Shown one piece after another: positions 44,585 through 57,005 of a DNA stretch of 64,000 nt; the first letter of the stretch is position 1, and each line of letters begins with the position of its first letter. Below the pieces are notes generated by a model. The model was not told the origin of the DNA. It saw only the letters and a list, made by a program, of their open reading frames with translations, and ran no database searches. The translations under genes and the position numbers were made by a program. The stretch spans positions 17,223,001 through 17,287,000 of the forward strand of contig NC_134160.1 in assembly GCF_033958435.1 (NCBI RefSeq). The letters are read 5' to 3'. This stretch comes from Carettochelys insculpta (lineage: Eukaryota; Chordata; Testudines; Carettochelyidae).

Positions 44585-45275
44585 ACCAGAAAAGTACCTG
44601 GGGATTACGGTGGATGAGAGGCTGGATATGAATCAACAGTGTGCCCTTGTAGCCAAGAAGGTTAATAGCATATTGGGGTGCATTAGGAGGAGCACTTCCT
44701 GCGGATCTAGAGAAGTTATTATTTACCTCTACTCAGCACTGGTGAGGCCACATCTGGAGTATTGCATCCACTTCTGGGCCCCCAGTATAGAAAGGATGCG
44801 GATGCACTGGAGAGGGTTCAGCAGAGGGCAACAAAAATAGTTAGGCGGCTGGAGCACATGACCTATGAAGAGAGACTGTGGGATTTGGGCTAAGTTAGCT
44901 TGCAGAAAAGAAGACTGAGGGGCTATGTGATAGCACCCTTCAATATCCTGAATGGGGGATCTAAAGAGGATGGAGAAAGGCTGTTCTCAGTGGTGACAGA
45001 CGGCAGAACAAGGAGCAGTGGTCTCAGGTTACAGGGGGAGAGGTGTAGGTTGGATATTAGGAAAAACTACTTCACCAGGCGGGTGATGAAGCACTGGAAT
45101 GTGCTGCCTAGAGAGGTTGTGGAATCTCCATCGCTAGAGGTTTTTAAGTCCCAGCTTGATGAAGTCCTGGCTGGGATGACTCAGTTGGGGTTGATCCTGC
45201 TTTAGACAGGGGGCTGGACTAGATGCCCTCCTGAGGTCCCTTCCAGCCCCAGGATTCTATGATTCTATGAATTTA
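44585..45275 (+). pseudogene. CR1 LINE 3' end, RT C-terminal remnant
   Basis: It reads [37 protein letters not shown] and RPHLEYCIHFWAP, then after a frameshift NYFTRRVMKHWNVLPREVVE to a stop near 45205. The 3' UTR ends in the CR1 octamer-like repeat GATTCTATGATTCTATGA. It is the best-preserved CR1 3' terminus in the window. Confidence 0.9.
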
Positions 45276-46920
45276 GATTCTTTTTAGACTCACTTCTTTA
45301 GGCTCCGACTCCCTTACCAATGAACAATCTCCAGCCTCTCCTCATCTGGGCTTTAATTACCCTCCAACTGCTCCCCCATTAGGTGCTTCAGAAAGTATTT
45401 ACAGTGTTGTATCCACCTTGGACCCAAAATATTAATGAAAAAAGTAGGTGAGGCAACAGCTTTTATTGAACCAACTTCTGCTGGTGAGAGAGACAAGCAT
45501 TCAAGTGTACACAGGGCCTGAAGATGAGCCCTGTGTAAATGCAAACGCCTGTTTTGTTCCCCTACAGCAATAGGTCAGATAAAAGTTATTACATTCCCAC
45601 CTTGTCTGTCTGTCACATATACGATAATTGTGACCAGGTGAAGAACTGCAACAAACTCCTTTCTTCCAAAAAGAGAGAGATCATTTATAATCAGAAACTA
45701 ACCAACATCACTAACAGGACTTGAGAGAATGACCTGGACATGACCTCCCATGCAGGCTCTGTGCAATGTATGTAACTTGGCCAGGTTGTTCAAACATGGC
45801 AAAGTGACAGCAGTGACAAAGGAGACACAGAAGGTTCAGAGGTGAAGTTCAGATGAACATCTAATCATTCTGCTCAGGTTAAAAAGTTCATGAGCTTGCC
45901 AGTACCAGGCTCTTAGCAGGAGTGTACCATGAAGACAACTTTTAAGTACTTCATTGTTACATCCTAAACGACACAGAGGATAAACTTTAAAAATTAAAAT
46001 GAAAAGGGTCTAGCCAGGCTAATAGTCATATTCTTTAAAACTGTAATCCTTACTTGTATGCTGTTAGTAATCATACTTAGGGTCCAATCCTGCAATGAGT
46101 TTCATGCAGGTGGAGACCGAACTGGAGCCTGAGATTGTTAAATCAGAGAGAAATGGTTTGAAATGTTATTAGTTGGTATGGGCTGAGCACTTTCCCATAT
46201 GCAGAAAACACCCAAGAATTTACAATCTAAATTTACTCTTGAGCTTTTTTTAAATTTTTATTTTGAAAATCTCTGCCTTAAAGACGAAAGCCGGCGAGTC
46301 CATTTCATGTTAGTTTACTGTCAGTTTCCTATCAGGGCCCTGTTTGGGTTGCAGAGGTGTCGGACGCGGGACAGATAAAACTAAACCCAAAAGGTTTCCT
46401 CTGATATTAAAACAAAAGTAATAAAAACAAAACTGAGATTTGGAGCTTCCACTCTGGACAGTATCCCTTTAACCAGCTATTTTTGATCATTGGCTTGGGC
46501 ATGATGAGTAGTAGTATGTTCAGGCCAGGGATTGATTTATAACAAAAGTTACACTGGGGCTCAAGCAATTAGATGCTGAGGATCAAGCCATTTTTTAAAC
46601 TGATGTGGCAAGCCCAGAGGTGCTGGGGCTATGAAGTATCAAGCTTAGAAAATACTGGGACTCAGTCCTGGCAAGTCTAGGAACAATTTAAGCACTGGCA
46701 CAGGCAGCATGAGTCAGGACAGCCAGAGAGGAGCTGGTTGGGAATCTTTTGACAAAGCAAGTTTATTGTAGGAAAAAAACCAATTTGCCAGAACTGAAAC
46801 CGTGCGCAGACATGGACGGGGTTAGATGAAAACTTCGTTGGGAAAAGCTTTCAGGGCCAAGGTGGAATTTCTGGTTGAAAGCAGAGAGACCCCATTCCTG
46901 CTGAACACAGTGGTCACTAG
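45276..46920. other. Unassigned AT-rich sequence
   Basis: No gene. Nothing recognised beyond ordinary AT-rich intergenic DNA. Confidence 0.4.
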
Positions 46921-47631
46921 GGCTGTGTCTACATGTGCACACTACTTCGAAGTAGCGGCACTAACTTCGAAATAGCGCCCGTCGCGGCTACACGCGTCGG
47001 GCGCTATTTCGAAGTTAACTTCGACGTTAGGCGGCGAGACGTCGAAGTCGCTAACCTCATGAGGGGATCGGAATAGCGCCCTACTTCGACGTTCAACGTC
47101 GAAGTAGGGACCGTGTAGATGATCCGCGTCCCGCAACGTCGAAATTGTGGGGTCCTCCATGGCAGCCACCAGCTGGGGGGTTGAGAGACGCTGTCTCTCC
47201 AGCCCGTGCGGGGCTCTATGGTCACCGTGTGCAGCAGCCTTTAGCCTAGGGCTTCTGGCTGCTGCTGCTGCAGCGGGGGATTCATGCTGCATGCACAGGG
47301 TCTGCAACTCGTTGTCAGCTCTGTGGATCTTGTGCTGTTTAGTGCAAGTGTGTCTGGGAGGGGCCCTTTAAGGGAGCGGCTGGCTGTTGAGTCCGCCCTG
47401 TGACCCCGTCTGCAGCTGTGCCTGGCACCCTTATTTCGATGTGTGCTACTGTGGCGTGTAGATGTTCCCTCACAGCGCCTATTTCGATGTGGTGCTGCGC
47501 AACGTCGATGTTGAACGTCGACGTTGCCAGCCCTGGAGGACGTGTAGACGTTATTCATCGAAATAGCCTATTTCAATGTCGCCACATCGAAATAGGCTAC
47601 TTCGATGTAGGCTTCACGTGCAGACGTAGCC
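46921..47631. mobile_element. Harbinger deletion derivative, TSD TAG
   Basis: The ends GGCTGTGTCTACATGTG and CACGTGCAGACGTAGCC are inverted, with TAG at both borders (46918-46920, 47632-47634). The first 250 bases match the inverted right end of the 51.7 kb element. The last 300 match its inverted left end. The genes between have been lost. CpG motifs are well kept, so it is fairly young. Confidence 0.88.
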
Positions 47632-47862
47632 TAGGACACTCATCTGAGACATGACAGACCCTTGTTTAAACAAAGGTGTCTCCACACTCAAGCGAGTGCT
47701 TTAACTACAGGGCTCCCAAGGCGGTTTCTCCGACTCCATGCACATGAAAAGTGGGACAGCCCTAACCACATATATGGAAATGCAGAGACTGACAGTCTGG
47801 ATAAGGGTGTGTGCTTGGAGGATGGGAGCTCACTGTTTGAGTCCAGGCCGTGAATCAGGCAG

Positions 47863-49140
47863 AGTAGCATGAAGGGGACCATCGTATACGATGGATCCAC
47901 ATCTGAACCCTTTGAGATTCTCAGCAGAGTGAAGCAGGGGTGCGTGCTGGCTCCAACAGTGTTAGGCATCTTCTTTGCAGTTTTGCTCAAATATGCCTTT
48001 GGAACTGCTACAGAGGGCATCTCTCTCCGCACAAGAACGGACAGCAACCTCTTCAAACTGTTGAGGCTTAGAGCGAAGACCAGGGTGCTTACGAAGCATC
48101 TAAGGGAGTTCCTTTTTGCTGACGATGCTGACTATTGCTGCTCACACTCAGCAGGAACTGCAGTCACTCATAACTCGCTTTGCAGATGCATACATGGAAT
48201 TTGGCCTCACAATCAGCTTAAAGCAGACCCAGGTGATGGGCCAAAGTGTGGGTAATGAGCTATCTATCAGCGTGCTAGACTACGAACTGGAAGTCGTCCA
48301 TGAGTTCGTGTGCCTAGGCTCAACAATCTCGGACAACTTGTCACTTGATAGCGAGATTAACAAGTGCATTGGAAAAGCCGCCAGGCTGACGAAGAGCGTA
48401 TGGGCTAACAATAAGCTCACTGTACACACCAAGGTGCAGGTCTACACAGCCTGTGTTTTGAGCACACTGCTGTACGCCAGTGAAACATGGACTTCGCGCT
48501 CAAAACAAGAGCAGCGGCTCAACACATTCCACATGCGCTGCCTTAGGCGCATACTCGGTATCTCGTGGCAGGACAAGGTCCCCAGTAGTGCAGTGCTTGA
48601 GAGGGCAGGCACCGCCTCCGTATTCACCCTTCTCAAACAGAGGCGTATGCGCTGGCTGGGCCATGTCTCGCGCATGACGGATGGCCGAATACCGCAGGAC
48701 CTCCTCTTCGGCGAACTGGCGTCTGGAAAGAGGCCGAAAGGGCGACCGAAATTGCGCTACAAGGACACATGCAAGCGTGACCTCAGCGCTCTCTCTATCA
48801 GGGTGAACACCTGGCACTCGCTCGCCTCAGACAGGCACACCTGGAAACAGGGAGTGAAGGAAGCTCTTGCAATGTATGAAACTATCTTGGTGAAGGAAGC
48901 AGAAGACAGGAGAGCCCTCAGGAAGATCCGTGCCCGTGATACCAGTCGGCCTACTGCTGCTCACAGTGCAGAAAGGACTATCACTCCCGGATTGGATTGC
49001 ACAGCCACAGAAGACACTGCTCGAATCAGTCCAACTGGGGCGCAAGCCCATGATCCCTCGGGATCGAAGGATGCCTACTACACATCCAGACTGAGTGCCC
49101 TAGATTCCTGACTCTTCATGGGTGCAGGCTTTTTGTTTCA
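47863..49140 (+). pseudogene. Non-LTR retrotransposon RT with zinc-finger tail
   Basis: The frame from 47869 reads VKQGCVLAPTVLGIFF and REFLFADDAD, the RT palm. A frameshift near 48.12 kb moves to a second frame with QELQSLITRFADAYMEFGL, HEFVCLGSTISD, LLYASETWTSRSKQEQRLN, LRRILGISWQDKVP, RMRWLGHVSRMTDGR and RPKGRPKLRYKD. A second shift near 48.94 kb hides a C2H2 finger: a different frame gives CSQCRKDYHSRIGLHSHRRH. This C-terminal layout is common to a widespread animal non-LTR family close to RTE-type elements. The clade is not certain. 5' truncated and inactive. Confidence 0.85.
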
Positions 49141-49257
49141 GCATCACAAAAATGTTGGAAGTTCACAGTTTAACCCCATGGTGGACTGGTACAAAGGTCC
49201 ACGCTCTGAAAGATAGTCATGGGGAAGGGAAGGTCCCATCTTCCCTGTTCTAATCCT

Positions 49258-49425
49258 AAGTGCTAATCCTGTCTCTGCCACTCACTCACTCTATGGCCCT
49301 GGCCAAGTCACCTTTCTGTCTCAGCATCTCCATCAGGACTCTTCACAGGGGCGTTGTATGCTTTAATTAGCTCATGTCTGCACAGGCCTTTGAAGATTGA
49401 GAGGGCCAAGTACTCTGTGGAAGTA
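49258..49425 (+). repeat. MIR SINE remnant
   Basis: CTGTCTCTGCCACTCACTCACTCTATGGCCCTGGCCAAGTCACCTTTCTGTCTCAGC matches the recalled MIR core in the sense orientation. Confidence 0.65.
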
Positions 49426-51720
49426 AATTAGTATCATCCTGTTGAAATCAGTTGAGTTATTCTGATTTACATCCGCTGACCATTGGTCTCTTCAGTACCA
49501 GCATAAAGCCTAGGAGTACCACCAATGGATCATTTGAGAAATAAGATTGAATCTCTTGCCTTGCCACAGAGAATGGTGTTCCAGAAAATGTCCCATTGCA
49601 GCACTGTACCACCCGCTGGGCTGTTCTGCACAGCTTTGCTGCTTTGCCAGACAAATGGATTCTCAGGCAATGACTTGCTTGCCAGTGCCTCAGCAAGGGG
49701 CTCCCTGCAAAGTGCTCCTCCTTAGCTTGCAATAGGGGAGTGGGGGTGCAGTCCTGGACCAGGGAATTAATTCATCTAAATGAAAATGAACCCAGCTGAA
49801 GAGGGGAGAGGGCATTCTCAGGGTAAACAAATTTATGGTACAGTTCCCAAAGGGAGTGTTCAGGCTTTGATCCTACAAGCTGCTCTGAGTATCCTGAGAA
49901 CACATTTAGCTTGTGTGATTGGCAATAGGGAATATCAAAACCCTGAAGTGGGATGTACTCCAGGAAATAAATACCTGATGGTGCATTTCATGCAGTGGTA
50001 GGGGACTGTTCAGAAGTAATTTTATGAACTGCCTTTGGCTAGAATGATTTAGCAGTAGCCAGAGAGAGGGAGCGACTCCCTCACAAACAAGAAGATCATC
50101 CAGTCTTCCCCTCAGACCACGGTGGGATTTTAGAAAGAGCTCCCTTGGCCTGTCTACATTCTGTTTATGATGACCCTGATAGCACATTGTTTGCAGTATG
50201 TGATAACCAACTCAGTAAGTCAACCTGATGGTCTTTTTTCTTTCTAGTTTGCAATGCGTGCCATGAAAACTGCACAGAATTCATTTCAGCAGAGAGCAGA
50301 AAACAGCAGCTTAGACAACCCCTTAAAACTAGAATAACCCTGCCTGCACAAATGTGATGGTAAATATGAGGTACAGCCGTGTGCCCTTATTTTTAAAGCA
50401 GAATTATCTCCCTCCCCCTAGCTCAGTCTTACAGGGAGTGGCATGTGCAGAGCAATTTAGAGAACTTTCCTTGACCTTCAGCAATTTAATCATCTGCCAG
50501 TGTGTTTTCTAATAGTGTGTTAATAGTTAAGTTCTTCTGAATGTCATAAAACCCAGGATAACTGGAGGCTGCAAGGAAGTGCTGATCAATAGATCAAGCG
50601 AGTCAATCCAGAAGTAATACATCTACATAACAGAATCATAAAACCCAGGAGCTGACCTGAATAAGACTGTTGCTTACTGACTGTGGGAATGCCTTCTGCA
50701 TTTCTCACACCCTGCAACCCGCCTTTATAACACAAAAACACAACTTTGCCACCACAGGGCTTCGCAGACCAAGGGGCTCAGTCCAGCAGGGCTCTCTCAG
50801 AGACACACCCACATGTCAGTGGGAGCTCTAATTGAGATGGCACAGTGGGCAGCAAGTTCTATGGGCCCGGGGGGGCTGGGCAGAAGGAATATTCTCGGCC
50901 AGGAGCCCAGCTCCACTGAAGTTCATGGCTGGCTCTTTTCCTTGGCCCTACTTGCCACCCCTGTGCGCTCCCCAACCTCTCCTGCCACCCCTGGTTGATT
51001 TAAAATGGCCTGGGCTCCCCACCATCATCAGCAGAACAGTGGAATGGGAGTGATGGTGCCTCTGCATGATGCTCCTGCCCAAAACTCCCCTTTGGCCACC
51101 CCCAGCCTCCCTGCCTAGAAGCTGCTGTCAGAGTGGGGTGCCCCAAGTAAGCTCCACACCCCCACCTCTTCCCCTGGATCCCGATGCTCTTCCCAGGTTC
51201 TGTGCCCTAACCCCTTCCACACCCACATTCCCTACATGAACCCAACCCCTCACCTCCTCCTGCACCCAAACTCCCTCCCAGAGCCTGCAGCTCTCTCCCA
51301 CGCAAACCGAGCCTCGGGCAGGTGGGAGGGGGAGGAGTGCAGGCTCTGGGCATTCTGGGCACCACCACCATTTCTGCCAGCCTGCTGCCCCGGAAGGAGC
51401 TGCTGAATTTGGCCTGGTGCTGTGACTTTCTCTCCCTACTGAGCTGCTGCTCCGTGCAAACAGAAAGCAAAATGAAGCGGTGACCACCATTCTCTTTCAA
51501 TACCTGCCAGCCCAAACTACGACAGGAGCCCAAAGTGAGACAGGCTCATGGGGACTTTTCCCCAGTGCTGAGGATGGTTGTACAAATCACGGTACTGTAA
51601 GGAGGCTGGGCTGGATAGCTCACAGCACACTCCTTGGGGTGAGGGGACCTGAGCCACAGGCATAGACCGAATGGTTCAGCAGCGCTCCCAGCCAGGATGG
51701 AGGGGGAAGGACTAGATGAA
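49426..51720. other. Unassigned sequence, GC-rich toward the right
   Basis: About 2.3 kb without a supported gene. 50.8-51.5 kb is C-rich on the + strand, and the frames there have no domain. Confidence 0.4.
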
Positions 51721-52085
51721 TCACTTAGGCTATGTCTACACGTGCACTCTACATCGAAATAGCTTATTTCGATGTAGCGACAGCAAAATAGGCTATTTCG
51801 ATGAATAACGTCTACACGTCCTCCAGGGCTGGTGCCGCCGACGTTCAACGTCGACGTTGGGCAGCACCACATCGAAATAGGCGCAGCGAGGGAACGTCTA
51901 CACGCCAAAGTAGCACACATCGAAATAAGGGTGCCAGGCACAGCTGCAGACAGGGTCACAGGGCAGACTAGCGCTTCCGGGGCAACAGCTAGCCGCTCCC
52001 TTAAAGGGCCCCTCCCAGACACACTCAGCCTGCACAGCACGCGGTCTGCAGAGCCATAGGCACGCACACCTCGAGCGACGCAGTC

Positions 52086-53438
52086 ATGGACCCCCAGCAG
52101 CAGCAGCAGCAGCAGCAGCAGCCAGAGGTCCACACAGCCGCCCCTGTAGGAGCATTGCTCGCCCTGCTCCATGCCATGCAGGAGGCAGCTGAGCACCTCC
52201 TTGCCACAGAGGAGGAGCTGCCCGCAGGGGAGGAAGACGCAACCCCAACCCTGCAGCACCCCACCCCCGCCCCCCGCCTCATACGCGCCGGTTGTGGAGC
52301 TACCCCACGAGCACCGACTGGTGGGAGCGGCTGGTGCTCGGAGAGTGGGATGATGACCGCTGGCTCCAGAACTTTCGCATGAGCCGGCAGACATTCCTGG
52401 AGCTCTGCCACTGGCTCACCCCCGCACTGAGGCACCAGGACACCGCCATGCGGCGTGCCCTCAGCGTGGAGAAACCGGTCGGCATTGCTGTCTGGAAGCT
52501 GGCCACTCCAGACAGCTACCGATCCGTGGGCCAGCAGTTTGGTGTTGGCAAGGCCACCGTCGGGGCTGTCCTCATGGAGGTAAGAGGACCCACGGGGGGA
52601 GGGGGAGGCAGCCCTGGCAGGGGAGGGCCACACACACCCTGCACACCCCTCATTGGTGCTCTCCCATGTGCTTCCCCTGCAGGTCGTCCACGCCATCATC
52701 ACCCTGCTCCTCCACAGGCTCGTGAGGCTGGGGGACCCAGATGCCGCCATCGCGGGCTTTGCCACCCTGGGCTTCCCCAGTTGCTTCAGGGCTCTGGATG
52801 GGACTCACATCCGCATCCACACCCCGGAGCACAGTGGAGGACGCTACCTAAACAGGAAGGGCTACCACTCAGTGGTCCTCCAGGCCTTGGTGGACAGCCG
52901 GGGCCATTTCCTGGACATTTATGTGGGCTGGCCTGGCAGCACCCACGACGCCTGGGTTTTCCGGAACTCAGGCCTGTGCCACCGGCTGGAGGCGGGGACC
53001 TACATCCCCCAGCGGGAGATCCCTGTGGGGGACACCACCATGCCCCTCTGCGTCATCGCAGATGTGGCATACCCCCTCTGGCCCTGGCTCATGCACCAGT
53101 ACACGGGCCACCTGTCAGCCAGCCAGGAGCGCTTCATCATGCGCCTGAACCACGCGCACCAGGTGGTGGAGCGCACATTTGGCTGCCTCAAGGGGCGCTG
53201 GGGGTGTCTCCTCACCCACTTTGATGCGGGCTCCACCAACATCCCCCATATCGTGGGCACATGCAGCGCCCTCCATAACCTGGTGGAGAGCAGTGGGGAG
53301 GCCTTCTTTCAGGGCTGGGCTGTGGAGGTTGGCAGGGCCGATGTGCAGCCACCCGCTGCCCCCAGTCGCCAGGTGGACTGTGAAGGGACCCGGGTCTGGG
53401 AGGCCCTCTGGGCCCAGTTCGATGAGGCCGCGGGGTGA
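52086..53438 (+). CDS. PIF/Harbinger transposase, nearly intact
   Basis: A DDE-superfamily nuclease that cuts and joins element ends. A Gln-rich start at 52086 (MDPQQQQQQQQQ) is in a different frame from the core, so one frameshift separates them (about 52.27-52.29 kb). The core runs from 52292: WSYPTSTDWWERLVLGEW, QTFLELCHWLTPALRHQD, KPVGIAVWKLATPDSYRSVG, donor ATGGAG|GTAAGA at 52579/52580, acceptor CCCCTGCAG|GTCGTC at 52682/52683. Exon 2: FRALDGTHIRIH (first Asp), GWPGSTHDAWVFRNS (second Asp), QVVERTFGCLKGRW (Glu), CSALHNLVES, stop TGA 53436-53438. The joined core is about 348 residues, usual for the family. Confidence 0.88.
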
Positions 53439-53824
53439 ACGCTGGCAGACCCCCTACTGCACCCCCCCATCCTCCACAACACTCCCTGCCTCTACGCCAA
53501 CACCACAGAGCGCCCAAGAGCACACCCCCCCCACACTTTTCTTGTAAATAAAAGCAGACATTTGTTCGTCAAATCAAATATCTGTTGAAGTCTTATTATT
53601 ATTATCATGACTAACTATTTACAGGCAAAATCAAAATTATATATATATGTATTATAAATAAGATAAGATGAAAGGGGAAGACAATGAAGGGGAGAACTAT
53701 GTACATGGGGGGGCAGGGATCGCCATAACAACAGGGGTCTAATAGAAACTATTTACAAAAGAAGATTAAACAGAAGGGGATATATACAAAGGGGGGGGGC
53801 ACGTCCTGGGCCCCACACCCCCTA

Positions 53825-55361
53825 ATGTCCAGCGCTGGGGGTGGGCGGCCGCGACCCACGCCTTGGCCTCAGCCCTGGCCGGGGCTGGCTGGGGGCCGGG
53901 CGGACCGGGACATAAGGCCAGCGGGTGTCAGCTGGCCCCAGGTCCCCCTCGGCGGAAGGGCCCTCGGTGGCAGGTGGCGGTGCGACGGCGGATGGTGCAG
54001 CGGATGGCGCAGCAGGTGGAGCAGGCAGGGCGGGCACAGCGGCGGCTGACGCAGCATGGGGGGGCCAGGTAGTCCGCGATACGGTCGAATGTCTGCATAA
54101 AGGCCCCGCATGCCTCCTGGCGCCAGGCCAGCGCCCGCTCCTGGAGTTGGAGGCGCCACTCCTCCACCCGCAGCCGCTGCTTGGCGACCTCCAGCTGTCG
54201 ACGATGGATGGCCAGCAGCTGGGGGTCTGTCACCGTCCGGTGGTGGTGCTGGCTCCGCCGTCGTCCCCGCCGTGGGGCTGGTCGGTCCTCCGCCGAGGGG
54301 CTGGCCTGGAGTGATGGCCCCGGTGGGCTGTCCGGGACCACTGACACCTCGCTGGCACTCTCCGGTCCTTCCGATGGTGCAGATGCAGAACACAGGAGGG
54401 TGGGGAGGAAGAGTGGAGACAGCCATTAGTGTGGGCTGCGAGCCGTGGCCCTTGTCCCCTAACTCCTCTGCTGCTGGTTCCCCATCCGCGTCCCCGGGAG
54501 ATGCTGCTGCTGCTGATGATGGGTGTCCCACCTCCTACCCCCGGGGGACCCTAGAGGTTCCACTCCCCCCCATCCCCAGGGGTGGGGCATGGCACTGTCG
54601 TGCTGGGGGGCAGGGGCTGACGCACTCTTCTGAGGGACATGCCACTGCTGTCCTTGGGGCCATGGTCTTCTGGGCATGTGCAGGGCCCTGGTCATATCTA
54701 TTATCCCTGCCCCTCAACCCCGGGGGTGTGCACCGGGGGGGTACATACCTGATGGTCCACTCCCACGGTCGGGGGACACCCGGTGGGCGGACGCCCGGCT
54801 GGAGCTCCTCGAAGCCATGATGATGTGCAGACCCGCATCACTCGAGGAGGACTCCCCCTCCTCCTCCTCCAGTGCCCCGGGGGTGGGCTCCTGGGGGGGC
54901 CCCCGGGGTGCGGGGCTTACCTCCGGGGCGGACTCCGCCTCCGGGGCCTGCTGGGGCTCGTCGGCCAAGGTATCAAGAGTGGCCGGAGGGGAGGAGGTGT
55001 GCCGGGGGCCCAAGAGGGCCCTGAGCTCCCTGTAAAAGGGGCAAGTGACGGGAACGGCCGCAGATCGGCCGGCTGCATCCCGGGCCTGGGCGTAACCCTG
55101 CTGCAGCTCCTTCACTTTACTGCGTACATGATCCGGAGTGCGGGCAGGGTGACCCCGGGAAGCCAGGCCCTCGGCTAGCTGAGCAAACGCATCCACGTTC
55201 CTCCTCTTGCTCCCCATTACCTGGAGCACCACCTCCTCACTCCAGAGCCCCAGCTGGTCCCGAAGCTCGGCCTCCATCCAGGAGGGGCCCCGCTGCCGCT
55301 TCCCTGCCTGGCTGCCAGCCTGGGAGCCCTGGCTTCCCTTGGGGGGGTGCCCTGGGGGCAC
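53825..55361 (-). pseudogene. Harbinger Myb/SANT accessory gene, two exons
   Basis: Exon 1 (minus, 55361 to about 54749) encodes KRQRGPSWMEAELRDQLGLW, AFAQLAEGLASRGH, RSKVKELQQGYAQARDAAG, CPFYRELRALLG and an EEEEGESSSSD acidic stretch. It ends at a good donor CAG|GTATGT. Exon 2 (minus, about 54400-53825) encodes SVVPDSPPGPSLQASPSAED, RRGRRRSQHHHRT and a helical region QLEVAKQRLRVEEWRLQLQE. A frameshift near 54.05 kb splits the C-terminus. It is predicted to bind the subterminal motifs together with the transposase. This is inference from studied Harbinger pairs. Confidence 0.72.
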
Positions 55362-55804
55362 TTAGGGGGCTGGGGGGCAGCCATCGCAGCGCTGGGGGTT
55401 TTTTCTGGCTGCAGAAGAGCGTGCAGGCTGGCCCCCTGCACGCTTTCTCAGCTTCCTGCACAGGAAGGCAGGGGGCGGGGAGCTTTAAGGGGCCGCTGCA
55501 CGCGGTGACCATCGAGCTCAGGGGCTGGGCAGAGCGTCTCTCAACCCCTCAGCTGATGGCCGCCATGGCGGACCCCGCTATTTCGATGTTGCGGGACGCG
55601 CAACGACTACACGTTCCCTACTTCGACGTTCAACGTTGAAATAGGGCGCTATTCCCATCTCCTCATGGGGATAGCGACTTCGATGTCTTGCCGCCTTACA
55701 TCTATGTCAACTTCGAAATAGCGCCCAACACGTGTAGCCGTGACGGGCGCTATTTCGAAGTTGGCGCCGCTACTTCCAAGTAGCCGGCACGTGTAGATGT
55801 GGCC

Positions 55805-56900
55805 TAAGAGTCCCACTGTGAGGAGAGATATGGACCAGATGAATAGCTGGACAGCTGCCCAGGATCCTCAGGGAGAAGCAGGAGAGGGTCCCCACAGGTG
55901 AAAGTGGACTCTGCGGCTGAAGATGCAGGAGGACGACGGGTGCAGGGGTGGGCTCCCCCTGGAAAGCACTCAGCACCTTCAACTTCTACGGGCTCCTCCG
56001 GGAACCGAGGCCCCTCAGCACGAGAGCTGGGCTGGCAACCGGGTCCTTGCTGCAGTGACCAAAACAAAACACCGAAAAAAATATGGTTTGTGGGAACTGA
56101 AACAATTGTTTCTGGGTTTTCATTCTGTTCTGGGGTAGCTTTTACCACACTCTTTTCTGTGGTTGTTTCAAACCAAACTAACCAAACATTACTGTTCCTC
56201 AGTTCAAAACTAAAAGTCATTTCAACTTTGTTGGACCTTGTAAGAGTGTGAAAGGGAGACCAGGCAGGGCAGGGGTTAAACAAGGCCTGTTGGCCCAATC
56301 AGCCCCACCCCCTTTCACCTGCAGCTAGTGTCAGGCCTGGAGGAGTATACAGGGCTGGAAGCCAGCGCCGTCTGCCACTGACCAGCTAAGAGGTTAGAGC
56401 TGGCTCTGAGGCAGCAGGGCCTGAGCCAGAGCTGGCACATGGTTGGCTGCTAGAGGGCAGAGCTGGGCACAAAGGGGTAGAAGCCTCTTCCAGAGACCCC
56501 CTCTCCTGCTGTAGAGGAAGCTAGATTCTCAGGGCCATGTCCTAAACTTAACCATTGGTCTCTCGGGGGGTGGGTGGGGCGGCTGAAGACCCAGTCCCTG
56601 GCAAGTGTGCCTAGCTACCAGGCCACCCTGCCATCGGTGGGAACTGCTCACAGACCTTTTTTTTTATTTTCATTTTTTTGATGAAACTAAATTTAACTCA
56701 AACTTGCCAGTAGTTTCAGTTGACTCCAAACTTCATTTTCCAGTGAACATAACTGCAATGGTCCACAGATGTCCCTTCTTGTCTGTTTTGAGGGACCCCC
56801 AATCTCTACAAAACTAATTAACAGAAAAATTGGCCCTGCTTAGCTCTACTGAGCAGCTCTCAGCACCATCAGGTCCAGTGGGATTCCCAAATGAACCCCA
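55805..56900. other. Unassigned sequence
   Basis: No gene or repeat I can support. Two frames on opposite strands overlap across 55.8-56.3 kb. Confidence 0.4.
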
Positions 56901-56904
56901 TCTA

Positions 56905-57005
56905 GCTATAAAAAATACAAGCAGCTCTGTAGTTCCTTGAAAACTAGCAAGTTTATATATTAGGTAATGAACTTTCAGGGGAAAGACTCACTTCTTCAGA
57001 TTTGA
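56905..57005 (+). repeat. Degraded SINE tail copy
   Basis: AGCAGCTCTGTAGTTCCTTGAAAACTAGCAAG, TATATTAGGTAATGAACTTTCAGGGG and AAGACTCACTTCTTCAGA follow the order of the tail seen at 4.4 and 62.1 kb. Confidence 0.6.

Larger units (their letters stand above)
51728..55804. mobile_element. Best-preserved two-gene PIF/Harbinger element
   Basis: The left end GGCTATGTCTACACGTG and the right end CACGTGTAGATGTGGCC are inverted, flanked by TTA and TAA (a 3-base duplication with one mismatch, if real). At about 4.08 kb it has the same plan as the 15.9 kb copy: transposase on +, AATAAA at 53547, a short AT tract, then the convergent Myb/SANT gene on -. Subterminal ATCGAAATAG and TTCGAAATAG units are dense at both ends. 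Its transposase exon 2 is open from splice site to stop. Confidence 0.9.

Noticed and set aside
54110..54820. Plus-strand frame of 236 codons in the 51.7 kb Harbinger
   Set aside because: Antisense shadow of the Myb/SANT gene.
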